The notes under the pieces were generated by a model, which saw nothing but the letters and a program-made list of their open reading frames with translations, did not search any database and had not been told where the DNA came from. From contig JAUHXH010000001.1 of the NCBI GenBank assembly GCA_030427085.1, forward strand, positions 620,001 through 684,000: a DNA stretch of 64,000 bases, written 5' to 3'. This document shows, piece after piece, positions 27,699 to 36,497 of this stretch. Position numbers and translations under genes: made by a program. The stretch is from Gammaproteobacteria bacterium. Its GTDB lineage: Bacteria > Pseudomonadota > Gammaproteobacteria > Pseudomonadales > Halieaceae. Every line of letters starts with the position of its first letter. Position 1 is the first letter of the stretch.

Positions 27699-28723
27699 AT
27701 GACAAACACACAGTACTTAATTCGTCCGTCGGCCAATTCTGGTTTCCGCCGGGTCTCAGCTTGCCTAGCTGTTTCACTCTTTTTAGTGGTCGGGGGCTCC
27801 CATGCACAGGAGGCCCAGCGGCTACCAGTGACGCGAGCAAAAAATGGGTTTTCTCTTGAGGAGGCAAGAGACATAGAAAAGCGTATTTCAGTATCGTCCC
27901 TGCTAAAAGGTCATGACGAATCGCTGTATTGGACCTCACAGGTGGCCAATAGCTTGCCCACGGCAATCCTCCCCAGGGTGCAGCCCACGAAAATGCTTCC
28001 TGAGAAGCTGGATCCCCGTATTGGTAAAGTCACGGCAAAATCTGCATTGGGCGAGCTTGCACTGGACGATTACCTCCGGGATTTGCGCAGCTTTGCCCAG
28101 GGATTTGTCGTTGTTCATCGCGGTAAAGTTGTTTACGAACAATACCCGGGAATGCGCCCTGAACAGAGTCACCTCTGGGCCTCCAACGCCAAGCCCCTCA
28201 GTTCACTGTTGATTGATTTGCTGATCGACGATGGATTGATTGACCAAAACCAGACCTTTGGACACTACGTTCCCGACTTTCGCGGCACAGCCTGGGAAGA
28301 CATTCGTGTGATTGATATTCTCGATATGACACCGGGGCTGGATACTGAGGAAGATGATCGAACCCGGCGCGATCCGGATTCGATCGCCATTCGCACCTTT
28401 CTGGCCGAGTTTGGAGAACCGTACGCCAGGACCGGAGCCGTAGAGTCAGTGGGTGATGTGTTAAAGGATGCGCGAAAAATACGTGAGCCGGGTACATCGT
28501 TCGACTACGGCTCACCTGTTACCCAGGCATTGGTGTTGCTTACGGAGGAGGTGACGCAACAAAAGTGGGCTGACGCATTTCAGCAGCGGGTGTGGTCTCA
28601 CATGAATGTCGAAGGTAGCTTACAAATCCACCTGGCAGCGGACGGGACCGCCGCTGTACACGGCCTGGTGTCGAGCAGGCTGCGTGATATGGCTCGCTTC
28701 GGCCTGCTGTATACCCCCAGTTG
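27699..28723 (+). pseudogene. Exported serine hydrolase, truncated by a Tn3-family transposon
   Basis: This is the N-terminal ~342 residues of a paralog of the hydrolase at 7561-9528. It has a signal peptide (SACLAVSLFLVVGGSHAQ) and the SxxK in LWASNAK, followed by the DYGSP motif. The coding sequence stops matching at SRLRDMARFGLLYTPSW, exactly where the terminal repeat of element W begins at 28724; translation would read into the repeat and end at 28760. The rest of the catalytic domain and the cupin-like tail are absent, and they are not on the far side of the transposon either. AAGGA lies upstream of the ATG at 27699. It is probably inactive. Confidence 0.88.
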
Positions 28724-28761
28724 GGGGTCAGCTCCGGTAGGGGGCGAAATGACACTCTAAG
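28724..28761 (+). repeat. Left terminal inverted repeat of W
   Basis: 38 bp, beginning GGGGTCAGCTCCGGTAGGGG and ending ACACTCTAAG. It differs from the right copy at three positions. Confidence 0.95.
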
Positions 28762-28767
28762 CCTCAA

Positions 28768-31659
28768 TCATCGTTTTTTCGGCCACCGGTATTCCCCAGT
28801 AAGTAAGATGTGAGCCCAGCCCAGGGGGGATATATGTGGTAGCAGTTCTGGTGGGACGGGCAGGCCGCTCTCCTGGCGTTGTGACACTGCATGGCCCAGG
28901 TGCAGCGTATTCCAATAGATGATGATTGCCGCGAGGAGATTGAGTCCCGCCATGCGATAGTGCTGCCCTTCGGAGGTACGATCTCGGATTTCTCCCTGGC
29001 GCCCGATGCGTAATGCGTTCTTGAGGGCATGGTGAGACTCCCCCTTATTCAGGCCTACCTGGGCGCGGCGTTGCATGTCGATATCTAGGAGCCAATCGAT
29101 AATAAAAAGCGTCCGCTCAACACGGCCAACCTCGCGGAGCGCCACGGCCAGGTCATTCTGACGGGGATAGGATGCAAACTTGCGCAATAACTGGCTCGGT
29201 GGCATTACTCCGGCAGCCATCGTGGCCACGCTTCGTAGAATATCCGGCCAATTTGTCGAGATGAGTTTATCGCGTACCTTGCCTCCAATGAGTCCTCGCA
29301 GCTCATCTGGTGTGGAAGCGGGGTCGAAGACATAGAGACGCTTTGAGGGGAGGTCACGGATCCGGGGGATAAACTGATACCCCAAGAGAGCGGTGACCGC
29401 AAAGACATGGTCTGTGAAGCCACCGGTATCGGCGTACTGTTCCCGTATGCGTCTCCCTGTATCATTCATTAAAAGACCGTCCAGAATGTATGGCGCTTCG
29501 TTTACTGTAGAGGGGATGGTCTGGATTGCAAAGGGCGCGAACTGGTCCGAGAGATGGGAATAGGCTTTCAATCCCGGTTCACGGCCATATTTTGCATTGA
29601 TAAGGTTCATGGCCTCGCCTTGGCGTGTAGTTGGGAAGAACTGCCCATCACTGGATGCGGTGGTGCCCGCTCCCCAGAAATGAGCCATGGGTAACTTCGA
29701 TTGCGCTTCAACGACCATTGCGAGCGCTCGATTCATGGCATCACCCTCGATGTGCCAGCGCGAGATACGCGTCAGTTCCCAGTAATTGTGGGAGTTTGAG
29801 GCCTCTGACATCTTCCTCAGGCCGAGATTCACGCCTTCGCCGAGCAGCACATTTAATAGGCCGAGCCTGTCCTTACAGGGGGCGCCAGTCCGCAAATGCG
29901 TAAAGGCATCGGTAAAGCCAATGGCATCATCGATCTCAATCAGGATGTCGGTGATCCGAACTGATGGCATTCGATTGTATAGATCAAAGAGTAAGTCATC
30001 CGCATCCAGCACTGGCTTGGCTGTCAGGCGATCAATATTGAGGCGGCCATTCTCGATACTGCCATTCGGGATAGCACCCTCACGGGCAGCTTTGGCTAGC
30101 TTATCGAGGCCTATTTCCATTCGATTCTGGCGGTCGGCAAGCCATTCCTCAGGATTAAACGGAACCACCAACCTGGCTGTCGCCTGTGCCGCCTCAATTG
30201 GAACGAGAGCTTGCTTAAGGTCCGCGTAGCTCCTGGAACGGCGTAGCCAGATATCTCCGGATCGGAAGGCGTCACGCAGGTGAAACAACACTGCGACCTC
30301 CCACAGGCGGGTACACCCATCCTCTTGATTGTTCATGTGCCGGTGCCACTTTGAGGTTTGCCGCAGGAACGATCTTGGAGGATTCCGTAAAGCCTGTCTT
30401 TTGCCCAGCAATTTGGCCGCTGCCATGAGTGGATTGGCGACTGGGGCCGCCTCGATTTCCAGCGCTTGCAGCATTCGTGGCGCATAACGCCGAAAACGGT
30501 GAAATCCTTGGTTAACGTGGGCTAATGGATCGCCAGCCATTGTATCCGTTAGCTTACTGCCAGTGGCTACCAGTTCTCGTAGTCCGTGCCAGCCCAGGGT
30601 AGAGACCACCGCTTGTTCAAGCGACGCACCGTCCTCTTTTGCTTCAAGTAGCGCTGCCCCGAAGTTGGTGAAAGACCGGAGGGTTTGCTGAACGGTCTTT
30701 TTGACATTATCAATGCGGGCATCGCAAAGCTTCTTGGCTTCGCGCCAGGTCTTGCCGACAATCCGATCATGAGTCTCGACAATGGCATCAGCGATGGCAG
30801 CGGTCCACTCCACTACGCAAACTGCCAGAATCGCTAGCCGTCGATTGCCTGATATGTCGCGGAGGCCATCGGCAAAGTAGCGCTCGCCTTGCCTGCGTAA
30901 ACGAGTGACCCGGTGTGGTGGGACTTCTGCGAGCACATCGGGGGAGAGCTCAATGCTTTGCAAGAACTCCAGGCGATCCAGCAAGCGTCCCGCTTCGGCT
31001 GAGTTATTGCCAACTTCGAATTGGCGCAGCCAGACGAAGCGCGTGCGGTGGCCGTCTACGATGTCATGTAGTAGTGCATCCAGACTTCCACACATATCTG
31101 GATCCAGATGTCGCACGATCCTGGTCTCTATTTGTCGTTCTGCCGCCACCAGAGAATCCGCGCAAAGGCGCTCAATGGTTGATACAGCGGGAAGGATCGT
31201 CTGAGTTCGGCGGCATTCATCGACGAATCGTTTGGCCAGATCCTCGCTAGATCGGGCGTCTTCCGCCTGCTCAGAGAGCCATTCCTTGATGTCTCTGGCA
31301 CCTCTGCCGGAAAAACTCTTATAGCCATAGTGGGTTCGAAGGCTTACCAGGTGTTCTTGGCGAGTCTGTCTCCGAACTGCGTAGGGGAGTAGAGCGTCAC
31401 CTGTGAGGCCAAGCTGGGCGCCAACAAACGAAAGAACCTCATTGGGAATTAGTTCGCCGGGATAGAGCAATCGACCGGGATAACGCAGTGCACACAGCTG
31501 AAGAGCAAATCCGATCCGATTTTCAGGACGACGGCGCTCCCGGATTAACTCGAGATCGTCGTCCGCGAAGGTGTAGTGTTTGAGCAGTGAGGGTTCGTCG
31601 GTAGGAAGATCAAGCAGGGCAGAGCGCTGACGTTCGGTCAGGATATTGCGTCGTGGCAT
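28768..31659 (-). CDS. tnpA: Tn3-family transposase TnpA (W), full length
   Basis: This is a 963-residue DDE transposase. Its N-terminal DUF4158-type region begins MPRRNILTERQRSALLDLPT. The catalytic acidic residues are placed in TASSDGQFFPTTRQGEAMN, the YADTGGFTDHVFAV segment and GLNKGESHHALKNAL. Length and motif order are normal and the frame is intact, so this element may be active. It belongs to a different branch of the family from the Z and Y transposases and shares little sequence with them beyond the motifs. Confidence 0.95.
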   Translation of the reverse strand: MPRRNILTERQRSALLDLPTDEPSLLKHYTFADDDLELIRERRRPENRIGFALQLCALRYPGRLLYPGELIPNEVLSFVGAQLGLTGDALLPYAVRRQTRQEHLVSLRTHYGYKSFSGRGARDIKEWLSEQAEDARSSEDLAKRFVDECRRTQTILPAVSTIERLCADSLVAAERQIETRIVRHLDPDMCGSLDALLHDIVDGHRTRFVWLRQFEVGNNSAEAGRLLDRLEFLQSIELSPDVLAEVPPHRVTRLRRQGERYFADGLRDISGNRRLAILAVCVVEWTAAIADAIVETHDRIVGKTWREAKKLCDARIDNVKKTVQQTLRSFTNFGAALLEAKEDGASLEQAVVSTLGWHGLRELVATGSKLTDTMAGDPLAHVNQGFHRFRRYAPRMLQALEIEAAPVANPLMAAAKLLGKRQALRNPPRSFLRQTSKWHRHMNNQEDGCTRLWEVAVLFHLRDAFRSGDIWLRRSRSYADLKQALVPIEAAQATARLVVPFNPEEWLADRQNRMEIGLDKLAKAAREGAIPNGSIENGRLNIDRLTAKPVLDADDLLFDLYNRMPSVRITDILIEIDDAIGFTDAFTHLRTGAPCKDRLGLLNVLLGEGVNLGLRKMSEASNSHNYWELTRISRWHIEGDAMNRALAMVVEAQSKLPMAHFWGAGTTASSDGQFFPTTRQGEAMNLINAKYGREPGLKAYSHLSDQFAPFAIQTIPSTVNEAPYILDGLLMNDTGRRIREQYADTGGFTDHVFAVTALLGYQFIPRIRDLPSKRLYVFDPASTPDELRGLIGGKVRDKLISTNWPDILRSVATMAAGVMPPSQLLRKFASYPRQNDLAVALREVGRVERTLFIIDWLLDIDMQRRAQVGLNKGESHHALKNALRIGRQGEIRDRTSEGQHYRMAGLNLLAAIIIYWNTLHLGHAVSQRQESGLPVPPELLPHISPLGWAHILLTGEYRWPKKR

Positions 31660-31786
31660 GGATAACAGTCCTTGTCAGTTTATTGGTTATTGGAGTTGCC
31701 AATATCAATAATAAAAACAGAGAGTTGCAATAGAAAGCTCAATTATTGAGCGAATATCCAGCGGGGCAGAGGAGGGTGCACCTGTC

Positions 31787-31824
31787 CTTAGAGTGTCATT
31801 TCGCCCCGTACCGGAACCGACCCC
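31787..31824 (-). repeat. Right terminal inverted repeat of W
   Basis: 38 bp. In the inward direction it reads GGGGTCGGTTCCGGTACGGG at its outer end and matches the left repeat except at positions 7, 9 and 17. Confidence 0.95.
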
Positions 31825-32304
31825 TCAGATGTCAAAGCATGGGATAAAGTCTTAGGGCCGCTGATGGCATTGAGCCTTTCCTTCCCGCTGGTCATTGTGG
31901 CAGGGCTGGATCACCGATTTGGGTGGTCTCCCATATTTCCCGCTTGGCTTAACGTCACCGGTTTTTTCATGGTTGCACTTGGATACGCCTTTGCAGCGTG
32001 GGCATTTGTCGAGAACCGTTTTTTCTCAGCCTTGATGCGCATCCAGATCGATCGGGGGCACATGGTATGTGACAGTGGACCATATCGAATCGTCCGGCAC
32101 CCGGGCTATGCCGGATACCTTCTCGCATTACCGGGTATTGTGCTGGCCCTCAATACCGTGTGGACACTCGTTCCGCTGGGGGTTGCGCTGGTTGTCGCTG
32201 TGATCAGGACCGCCCTGGAAGATCGGGCACTACAGGAGGAGTTGCCAGGATATCGGGGGTATTCAACCCGCGTAAGATATCGTTTGTTTCCTGGAGTTTA
32301 CTAA
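31825..32304 (+). pseudogene. Isoprenylcysteine carboxyl methyltransferase-like membrane protein, 5' truncated
   Basis: The frame is open from the edge of transposon W (SDVKAWDKVLGPLMALSLSF) to the stop at 32304. The retained part has several membrane segments and the family signature DSGPYRIVRHPGYAGYLLALPG with the ELPGYRGYSTRVRYRLFP ending, typical of the ICMT/PEMT-like methyltransferases that use S-adenosylmethionine. The first ATG in frame (31864) lies inside the family domain, so it is not a natural start; the N-terminal third is missing. An unusually short version could still be made from that ATG, but loss of function is more likely. Confidence 0.75.
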
Positions 32305-32318
32305 GTAGACAACGCAGC

Positions 32319-32915
32319 TCAGTCAAATACACGATAGAGAGCCACCAACGCGAGCACCAAAAACAGTACACCGCTAAATTTATGAATTAGCTCCAGCGGC
32401 ATGCGCTTCAACAGATGCTCCCCTGCAATGACTCCCAGTGCTGTAGTGCTCAGTAGAGCCAGCGTGGCTCCCATCCAAACTGGCAGGCCATGGTAAGTTG
32501 AAGCAAGACCAGCAACGGCCAATTGGGTCTTGTCACCAAACTCAGCGATGAAAATCATCAGCAATGCAGTGGCAAACAGGCTGTGGGTGCTTCGCGCTTT
32601 TGCATCGTTGACTTCGTCGCTATCATCAAATAGCAGTGACTGGACACCAAAAAAGGCAAATAACACCGCCACGGCTAATGACAGCCAAGGCTCGGGAAGC
32701 CAGGCAGCGACCACTGCGCCGAACATTACGGCCAGCAAATTAAGCACAGCAAAGGCAACCACTGCACCAGACAATACCGGCCAAGGGCGGTGTCTGGCGG
32801 CCAGTGTCATACAGACAAGCTGGCTTTTATCGCCAATTTCGGCAAGAAAAATTAGGATAAAAGATGCGCCGGTTATGGACAGTGGTCCAGCTAACGAAGA
32901 GAAGTGTAGTTCCAT
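32319..32915 (-). CDS. GDT1/TMEM165 (UPF0016) family cation transporter
   Basis: This is an inner-membrane protein of 198 residues with the duplicated three-helix half typical of the family and both ExGDK(S/T) motifs: LAEIGDKSQL in the first half and IAEFGDKTQL in the second. Bacterial members export Mn2+ (MneA type) and eukaryotic ones move Mn/Ca across the Golgi membrane. An acidic loop joins the halves (LLFDDSDEVNDAK). It ends 14 bases from the upstream methyltransferase stop and is convergent with it. A broken second copy of the first half is found at 54811-55101. No manganese riboswitch could be recognised upstream. Confidence 0.9.
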   Translation of the reverse strand: MELHFSSLAGPLSITGASFILIFLAEIGDKSQLVCMTLAARHRPWPVLSGAVVAFAVLNLLAVMFGAVVAAWLPEPWLSLAVAVLFAFFGVQSLLFDDSDEVNDAKARSTHSLFATALLMIFIAEFGDKTQLAVAGLASTYHGLPVWMGATLALLSTTALGVIAGEHLLKRMPLELIHKFSGVLFLVLALVALYRVFD

Positions 32916-33071
32916 TCACGAAGCCCATATAATGCTGGCGCATTATACAGTCCCTAGATTCCTCATACACTACAACGCCATTGGCGTTATGACAGTTTTT
33001 AGGCCACTCTCCGGTGGACCGACGACGACCCTTTGGCACAAGAGCTCGGAGGTATAGTTGTAAGCAATTCA

Positions 33072-33293
33072 TCATTTATCTGTGCACGCACAGGAATTGC
33101 CTGATTGAATTGGTGGGCACTTTACCGTGCCATAGGAGCAGAACACACAACAGTCACCGGGCTGCGGCTTTAACACGGTATGGCAGGCCTCACACTCATA
33201 GAACCATTGGCAGGCATCGGTTGGCATGGTTTCGAGTTTTTGGTGCCCGCACTCAGGGCAAGTAATCCGCGATTGCAGTACCACCTCACTCAT
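33072..33293 (-). CDS. GDCCVxC-domain small cysteine-rich protein, mer-associated
   Basis: 73 residues from the ATG at 33293, which overlaps the merC stop as ATGA, so the two genes are translationally coupled. It has a zinc-ribbon-like first half (TCPECGHQKLE, ECEAC) and the diagnostic PGDCCVFCSYGTVKCPPIQ. Proteins of this family are repeatedly found next to merC/merR and are thought to bind heavy metals or persulfides; the function is not established. It carries nine cysteines in 73 residues. A longer reading to 33335 would overlap merC without a better ribosome-binding site. Confidence 0.85.
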   Translation of the reverse strand: MSEVVLQSRITCPECGHQKLETMPTDACQWFYECEACHTVLKPQPGDCCVFCSYGTVKCPPIQSGNSCACTDK

Positions 33294-33697
33294 CCCAGGG
33301 GCGCCTTGACCGGACATACCTTTAAGGGAGGCCATATGAGGTCAGCGATGGATACCACCAACATTAACACCAGGGCCGCGTAAAACAGGTGGGTACTCCA
33401 ACCGTACTGCCATAGCGGGTAGAGTGTGGCGAGTATCGCGATCGGCCCCAGGATGGCTACCAGCCCACGCCAATGCACACGGTGCTGGTACCAACCATAG
33501 GCATTAACCGCGAGCGTGGCGGCGGCAAAAAGTGGCAACAAGTGATTGATCGCCAGACCCTCCATCTGACTCAAAAAGCCGAGGCCAAGTACTGCTGCCA
33601 GTGCACCTAAGGCCGGAAAGCAGGCCGTACAGCTCAACGCAGCGATAATCACGCCGAACAGCCCGACCTTATCGAGTGCACGTATTATCCGCCCCAT
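33290..33697 (-). CDS. merC: MerC-type mercuric ion transporter
   Basis: This is an inner-membrane protein of 135 residues with four hydrophobic segments and the metal-binding pair in LSCTACFPALGALAAVLGLG, the MerC signature in the first helix pair. A second cysteine stands in the cytoplasmic tail (LKVCPVK). MerC moves Hg(II) into the cytoplasm, normally towards mercuric reductase. No merA, merT or merP gene is present in the window, so the physiological role here may be uptake sensing, another soft metal, or use of a merA elsewhere. It is driven by the MerR-type promoter at 33736-33766. Confidence 0.88.
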   Translation of the reverse strand: MGRIIRALDKVGLFGVIIAALSCTACFPALGALAAVLGLGFLSQMEGLAINHLLPLFAAATLAVNAYGWYQHRVHWRGLVAILGPIAILATLYPLWQYGWSTHLFYAALVLMLVVSIADLIWPPLKVCPVKAPLG

Positions 33698-33735
33698 GGC
33701 GTGACCTCCCAGATTGACAAATAACGCATTAGAGG

Positions 33736-33766
33736 ACTATAAAACCTGTAGCCACTACAGGTTCAG
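33736..33766 (-). promoter_or_regulatory. MerR-type promoter/operator for merC
   Basis: On the minus strand a -35 CTGAAC (33761-33766) and a -10 TATAGT (33736-33741) are separated by 19 bp, the stretched spacing that MerR-family activators correct by DNA distortion. The spacer holds a perfect dyad, ACCTGTAG-CCA-CTACAGGT (33744-33762). The divergent merR gene starts 12 bases beyond the dyad. Confidence 0.85.
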
Positions 33767-33773
33767 GCCCTTT

Positions 33774-34190
33774 ATGACTACTGAATCTCCAACCTACTCA
33801 CGCGGCCAATTGGCCCGGTCCACCGGCGTCAAAGGCGAAACGATCCGCTACTACGAACAATGCGGGCTGTTGGCGGCACCGGGCAGAACGGCCGGTGGCC
33901 ACCGGATGTATACCGATGATCATAAGCGGCAGCTCAACTTTATCCGCCGCTGCCGGGAACTCGGGTTTGCCATCAGTGAAATCACCGGACTGCTTGACCT
34001 GGCCCAAACCGATGAGAAAACCTGCGAGCAGGTTCGCCAGGCGACCGCCGCGCATCTGGTCGATGTGCAGGCCAAAATCAAAGATCTGCGGGCCATGGAG
34101 CGGACACTGAAAGACTTAATCGGGCAATGCGACGCGAACAGCACAGCTGGTTGCCCCATCATTGACATATTATTGTTTCAATCGCACTGA
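33774..34190 (+). CDS. merR: MerR-family mercury-responsive regulator
   Basis: 138 residues from the ATG at 33774. It has the N-terminal winged-helix (YSRGQLARSTGVKGETIRYYEQCGLL, GGHRMYTDD), a long coiled dimerisation helix, and three cysteines at 84, 119 and 127. Their spacing (35 and 8) is almost that of the Hg(II)-binding Cys82/117/126 of Tn501 MerR. The C-terminal CDANSTAGCPIIDIL loop matches the metal-binding loop. It should repress and, with metal, activate the divergent merC operon. Hg specificity is likely, but Zn- or Pb-responding relatives share part of this pattern. Confidence 0.88.
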   Translation: MTTESPTYSRGQLARSTGVKGETIRYYEQCGLLAAPGRTAGGHRMYTDDHKRQLNFIRRCRELGFAISEITGLLDLAQTDEKTCEQVRQATAAHLVDVQAKIKDLRAMERTLKDLIGQCDANSTAGCPIIDILLFQSH

Positions 34191-34265
34191 CTATCGGAAG
34201 TGTTAAAGTCCATGTATGTTGACTTATGCTCTGGCTAAATTCACGACCAGCCCACTTTTTGAAGA

Positions 34266-34769
34266 TCACAGAATATCTTCGATAAACCATGCCGAGAATG
34301 AATGCCGCCCGGTCAGCCCTGCCTTCCTATAAATAGCGGACGCCTGCTGCCGAATGGTTTTCTCGGCTGTTCCGCGTAATTGGGCGATTTCCTTCAGGCT
34401 GTAACCCTTGAGCAGCATAAAGCCAATCTCACTCTCGCTTTTACTGAGTGACCAGGTCTCGAATTGGTTGGTAACCACTTCCGCGAGCCTGCGTTTAGCT
34501 TCTATGACTTCTTCAGGTTGGGCTGAAGCTGAAACTCGGATTGTCTTTAACTCATCGTGAAGCGCAGTGAGTTCGGTTGACTGGCGCCGCAGTGCCACCA
34601 ACATCCATGTAATAGCAGCCAATGCTATACCCAGGATCAGCCCCTCTTGAATTAAATGAGAATCATTTGCGCCGTGTCTGAGGTCTGCGATCAGATCTGC
34701 GCCACTGGCCAACGCCACCAGGGCAAGGAAAACAATGATCAAATAGTCTGGACTTAAACGGTTGAGCAC
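34266..34769 (-). CDS. Membrane-anchored LuxR-type HTH regulator
   Basis: 167 residues if started at the GTG at 34769, which has GAGGA eight bases upstream; the longer open frame to 34895 would run over the start of the divergent cytochrome gene. Two hydrophobic segments (YLIIVFLALVALASG; LILGIALAAITWMLVAL) are followed by a coiled coil and a C-terminal LuxR/GerE-type helix-turn-helix (LLKGYSLKEIAQLRGTAEKT). There is no receiver or ligand domain. It is homologous to the 167-residue protein at 46318-46821 throughout, with shared endings (GRHSFSAWFIEDIL versus GRHALSAWFLEDFL). It may act directly from the membrane. Confidence 0.75.
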   Translation of the reverse strand: MLNRLSPDYLIIVFLALVALASGADLIADLRHGANDSHLIQEGLILGIALAAITWMLVALRRQSTELTALHDELKTIRVSASAQPEEVIEAKRRLAEVVTNQFETWSLSKSESEIGFMLLKGYSLKEIAQLRGTAEKTIRQQASAIYRKAGLTGRHSFSAWFIEDIL

Positions 34770-34884
34770 GCCGTGGATCCTCGCGCATATGTTCGAAATA
34801 CTGCTGATTATGACATTTGCCCGATGGTAGAGACGCCGATACAGATCAATAGTTTGGCTCACAAAGTCTTTGAGGGAGATTCCC

Positions 34885-35544
34885 GTGTCGAACAAAATTT
34901 ATGTCTGGGACCGGTTTGTGCGGATCTTTCATTGGTCGTTGGTGGCACTTTTTGTGACCAGTTACCTGACGGGAGAGGAAGAGCATTGGATTCATGCGTA
35001 CTCCGGCTACGCTATTCTGACGTTGCTGGCGCTGCGCCTTTTATGGGGCTTCGTTGGCTCCAAATATGCACGCTTCTCAGACTTCATTTACTCGCCAGTA
35101 AGGGTATTCGGCTACCTTAGGGGTCTGGTGACAGGTGAGAAAACCGAACGGGATGTGGGCCACAATCCCGCCGGCGGGATGATGGTTATCGCGATGCTGC
35201 TTACCCTAGCCTGTATTGGGTTTAGCGGGTTGAAACTCTACGCTATAGAAGAGGGCAAGGGGCCTTTTGCAAGTGATATCTCTCTCGCTCCCGTCAGTCA
35301 GGTTTACGCTGACTCTGACGATCGGGACGACTATTACGAACATCACGACGAAGACGGCGAGGATGAGCGTGAAGATGACCACGAGAATGAAGAAGCCGAG
35401 GAATACTGGGAGGACTTGCACGAAGCATCGGTCAATTTCATGCTTCTGCTGATCATTTTGCACGTTCTAGGCGTCTTCCTGTCCGGTCGCCGACACGATG
35501 AATCACTGGTGAAGGGTATGCTCACGGGGTATAAGGAAGGGTGA
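34885..35544 (+). CDS. Cytochrome b561-family protein with an acidic, His-containing loop
   Basis: 219 residues from the GTG at 34885, preceded by AGGGAG. The four-helix di-heme fold is shown by RIFHWSLVALFVTSYL, HAYSGYAILTLLALRLLWGF, the ThiI-like third helix (GGMMVIAMLLTLACIGFSGL) and the last helix (NFMLLLIILHVLGVFLSGRR), supplying heme-ligand histidines. Between helices 3 and 4 lies a ~36-residue stretch, roughly 35311-35420, dominated by Asp and Glu with several His (for example DDYYEHHDEDGEDEREDDHE). Such a loop could bind divalent metals in the periplasm. Family members carry electrons between quinol and soluble partners. A C-terminal fragment of a second copy lies at 55095-55220. Confidence 0.85.
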   Translation: MSNKIYVWDRFVRIFHWSLVALFVTSYLTGEEEHWIHAYSGYAILTLLALRLLWGFVGSKYARFSDFIYSPVRVFGYLRGLVTGEKTERDVGHNPAGGMMVIAMLLTLACIGFSGLKLYAIEEGKGPFASDISLAPVSQVYADSDDRDDYYEHHDEDGEDEREDDHENEEAEEYWEDLHEASVNFMLLLIILHVLGVFLSGRRHDESLVKGMLTGYKEG

Positions 35545-35790
35545 TAGAGACAACCTGAGAGAATGGGCCAGGTGTCAGATGCCTGGCTTATCTTTCATAA
35601 AAAACCGATGATGCCGATTGGCCCAGACGGACGGCCAATAGTCTCTCCCCATAAGTAATCCTTAAGCAACGGTCGGTGCTTGAAAGTTGATGGTTATCTC
35701 CTCTATCCGGGATTTACTCCAGGAAGGTGCCACACTCAGTAAGAGCTGAAATCGCTTTACCCTGAGTTGGGCAGATATCAGAATGCAGCA

Positions 35791-36399
35791 ATGAAATTAA
35801 AACTACCCGAAGGAATCGAATCCAACAGGACCGTCACTGTAGAGGCGGGCTCGACCCTGTTTCGACAGGGGGACGCCTGCAGTAGTTACTACATTGTGCT
35901 CGATGGAGCTGTGAAGGTATTCGCAAGGTCTCCCAGGGGAAAGGAGGTCGTCCTGTATAGAGTATCCCCCGGAGACATCTGCATTCTTACTACCTCCTGT
36001 ATCCTCTCCGGAAGTCAGTATCCTGCAGATGCCATTATTGAATCCGACGTGACTGCGATTGCGTTGCCAAAGCGCGATTTCGTACAAATGATGAAAGACT
36101 CTGAGGAGTTTCGCGAGTTTGTTCTCATGAGCTTCGGCCAGAGGCTCACCGGATTAATCACTTTGATTGAGCAAGTCGTACTGGAATCGGTCGATTTTCG
36201 GTTGGCTCAGTATCTTCTTTCGCATGCTGATACTGATGGATTTGTAGCGTCTACTCATGAATCTATCGCCACAGAAATCGGCTCTGCACGGGAAGTTGTT
36301 GGTCGCCATTTGAAACGCTTCTCCAGTGCCGGCATGGTTGAAACAGTCAGAGGGCGAATACGCATTATCGACGCGCGAGCGCTTGAGTCCCTGGATTAA
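35791..36399 (+). CDS. Crp/Fnr-family transcriptional regulator
   Basis: 202 residues from the ATG at 35791. The effector barrel (EAGSTLFRQGDACSSYYIVL, VSPGDICILTTSCILSG) lacks the GELSLL/R cAMP signature and holds three cysteines (DAC, DIC, TSC). The winged helix is STHESIATEIGSAREVVGRHLKRFSSAGMV. It precedes a DUF2892 membrane protein by 98 bases on the same strand, a combination seen with sulfur-handling genes. It may sense a thiol or redox signal through these cysteines, which is inference. The 246-base gap before it holds nothing I can name apart from a CTTAAG at about 35666. Confidence 0.82.
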   Translation: MKLKLPEGIESNRTVTVEAGSTLFRQGDACSSYYIVLDGAVKVFARSPRGKEVVLYRVSPGDICILTTSCILSGSQYPADAIIESDVTAIALPKRDFVQMMKDSEEFREFVLMSFGQRLTGLITLIEQVVLESVDFRLAQYLLSHADTDGFVASTHESIATEIGSAREVVGRHLKRFSSAGMVETVRGRIRIIDARALESLD

Positions 36400-36497
36400 C
36401 GGGAAGTTAATACTCAATGTGACTAAGTCACGGAACGAACCCCGCACACAGGCAAGAATTGTCACCTCCTATACACTTCTCTCGGGATGGACTGAAA

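Larger units (their letters stand above)
28724..31824 (-). mobile_element. Complete tnpA-only Tn3-family transposon W
   Basis: A 3,101-bp element with 38-bp inverted repeats matching at 35 of 38 positions, the classical Tn3 repeat length. It carries one intact transposase gene and no resolvase or cargo. The flanking pentamers (AGTTG and TCAGA) differ, and the two flanking genes are unrelated halves, so DNA on one side was deleted or exchanged after insertion. A 15-bp palindrome, GCTCAATTATTGAGC, lies at 31737-31751 ahead of the transposase gene. Confidence 0.93.

Noticed and set aside
28719..31829. Target-site duplication around element W
   Set aside because: The pentamers AGTTG and TCAGA differ, and the flanking genes are unrelated.
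32916..33071. Possible manganese (yybP-ykoY) riboswitch ahead of the GDT1 gene
   Set aside because: The region has a small inverted repeat (CGCCAATGGCG) but I could not find the conserved paired loops of that riboswitch class.
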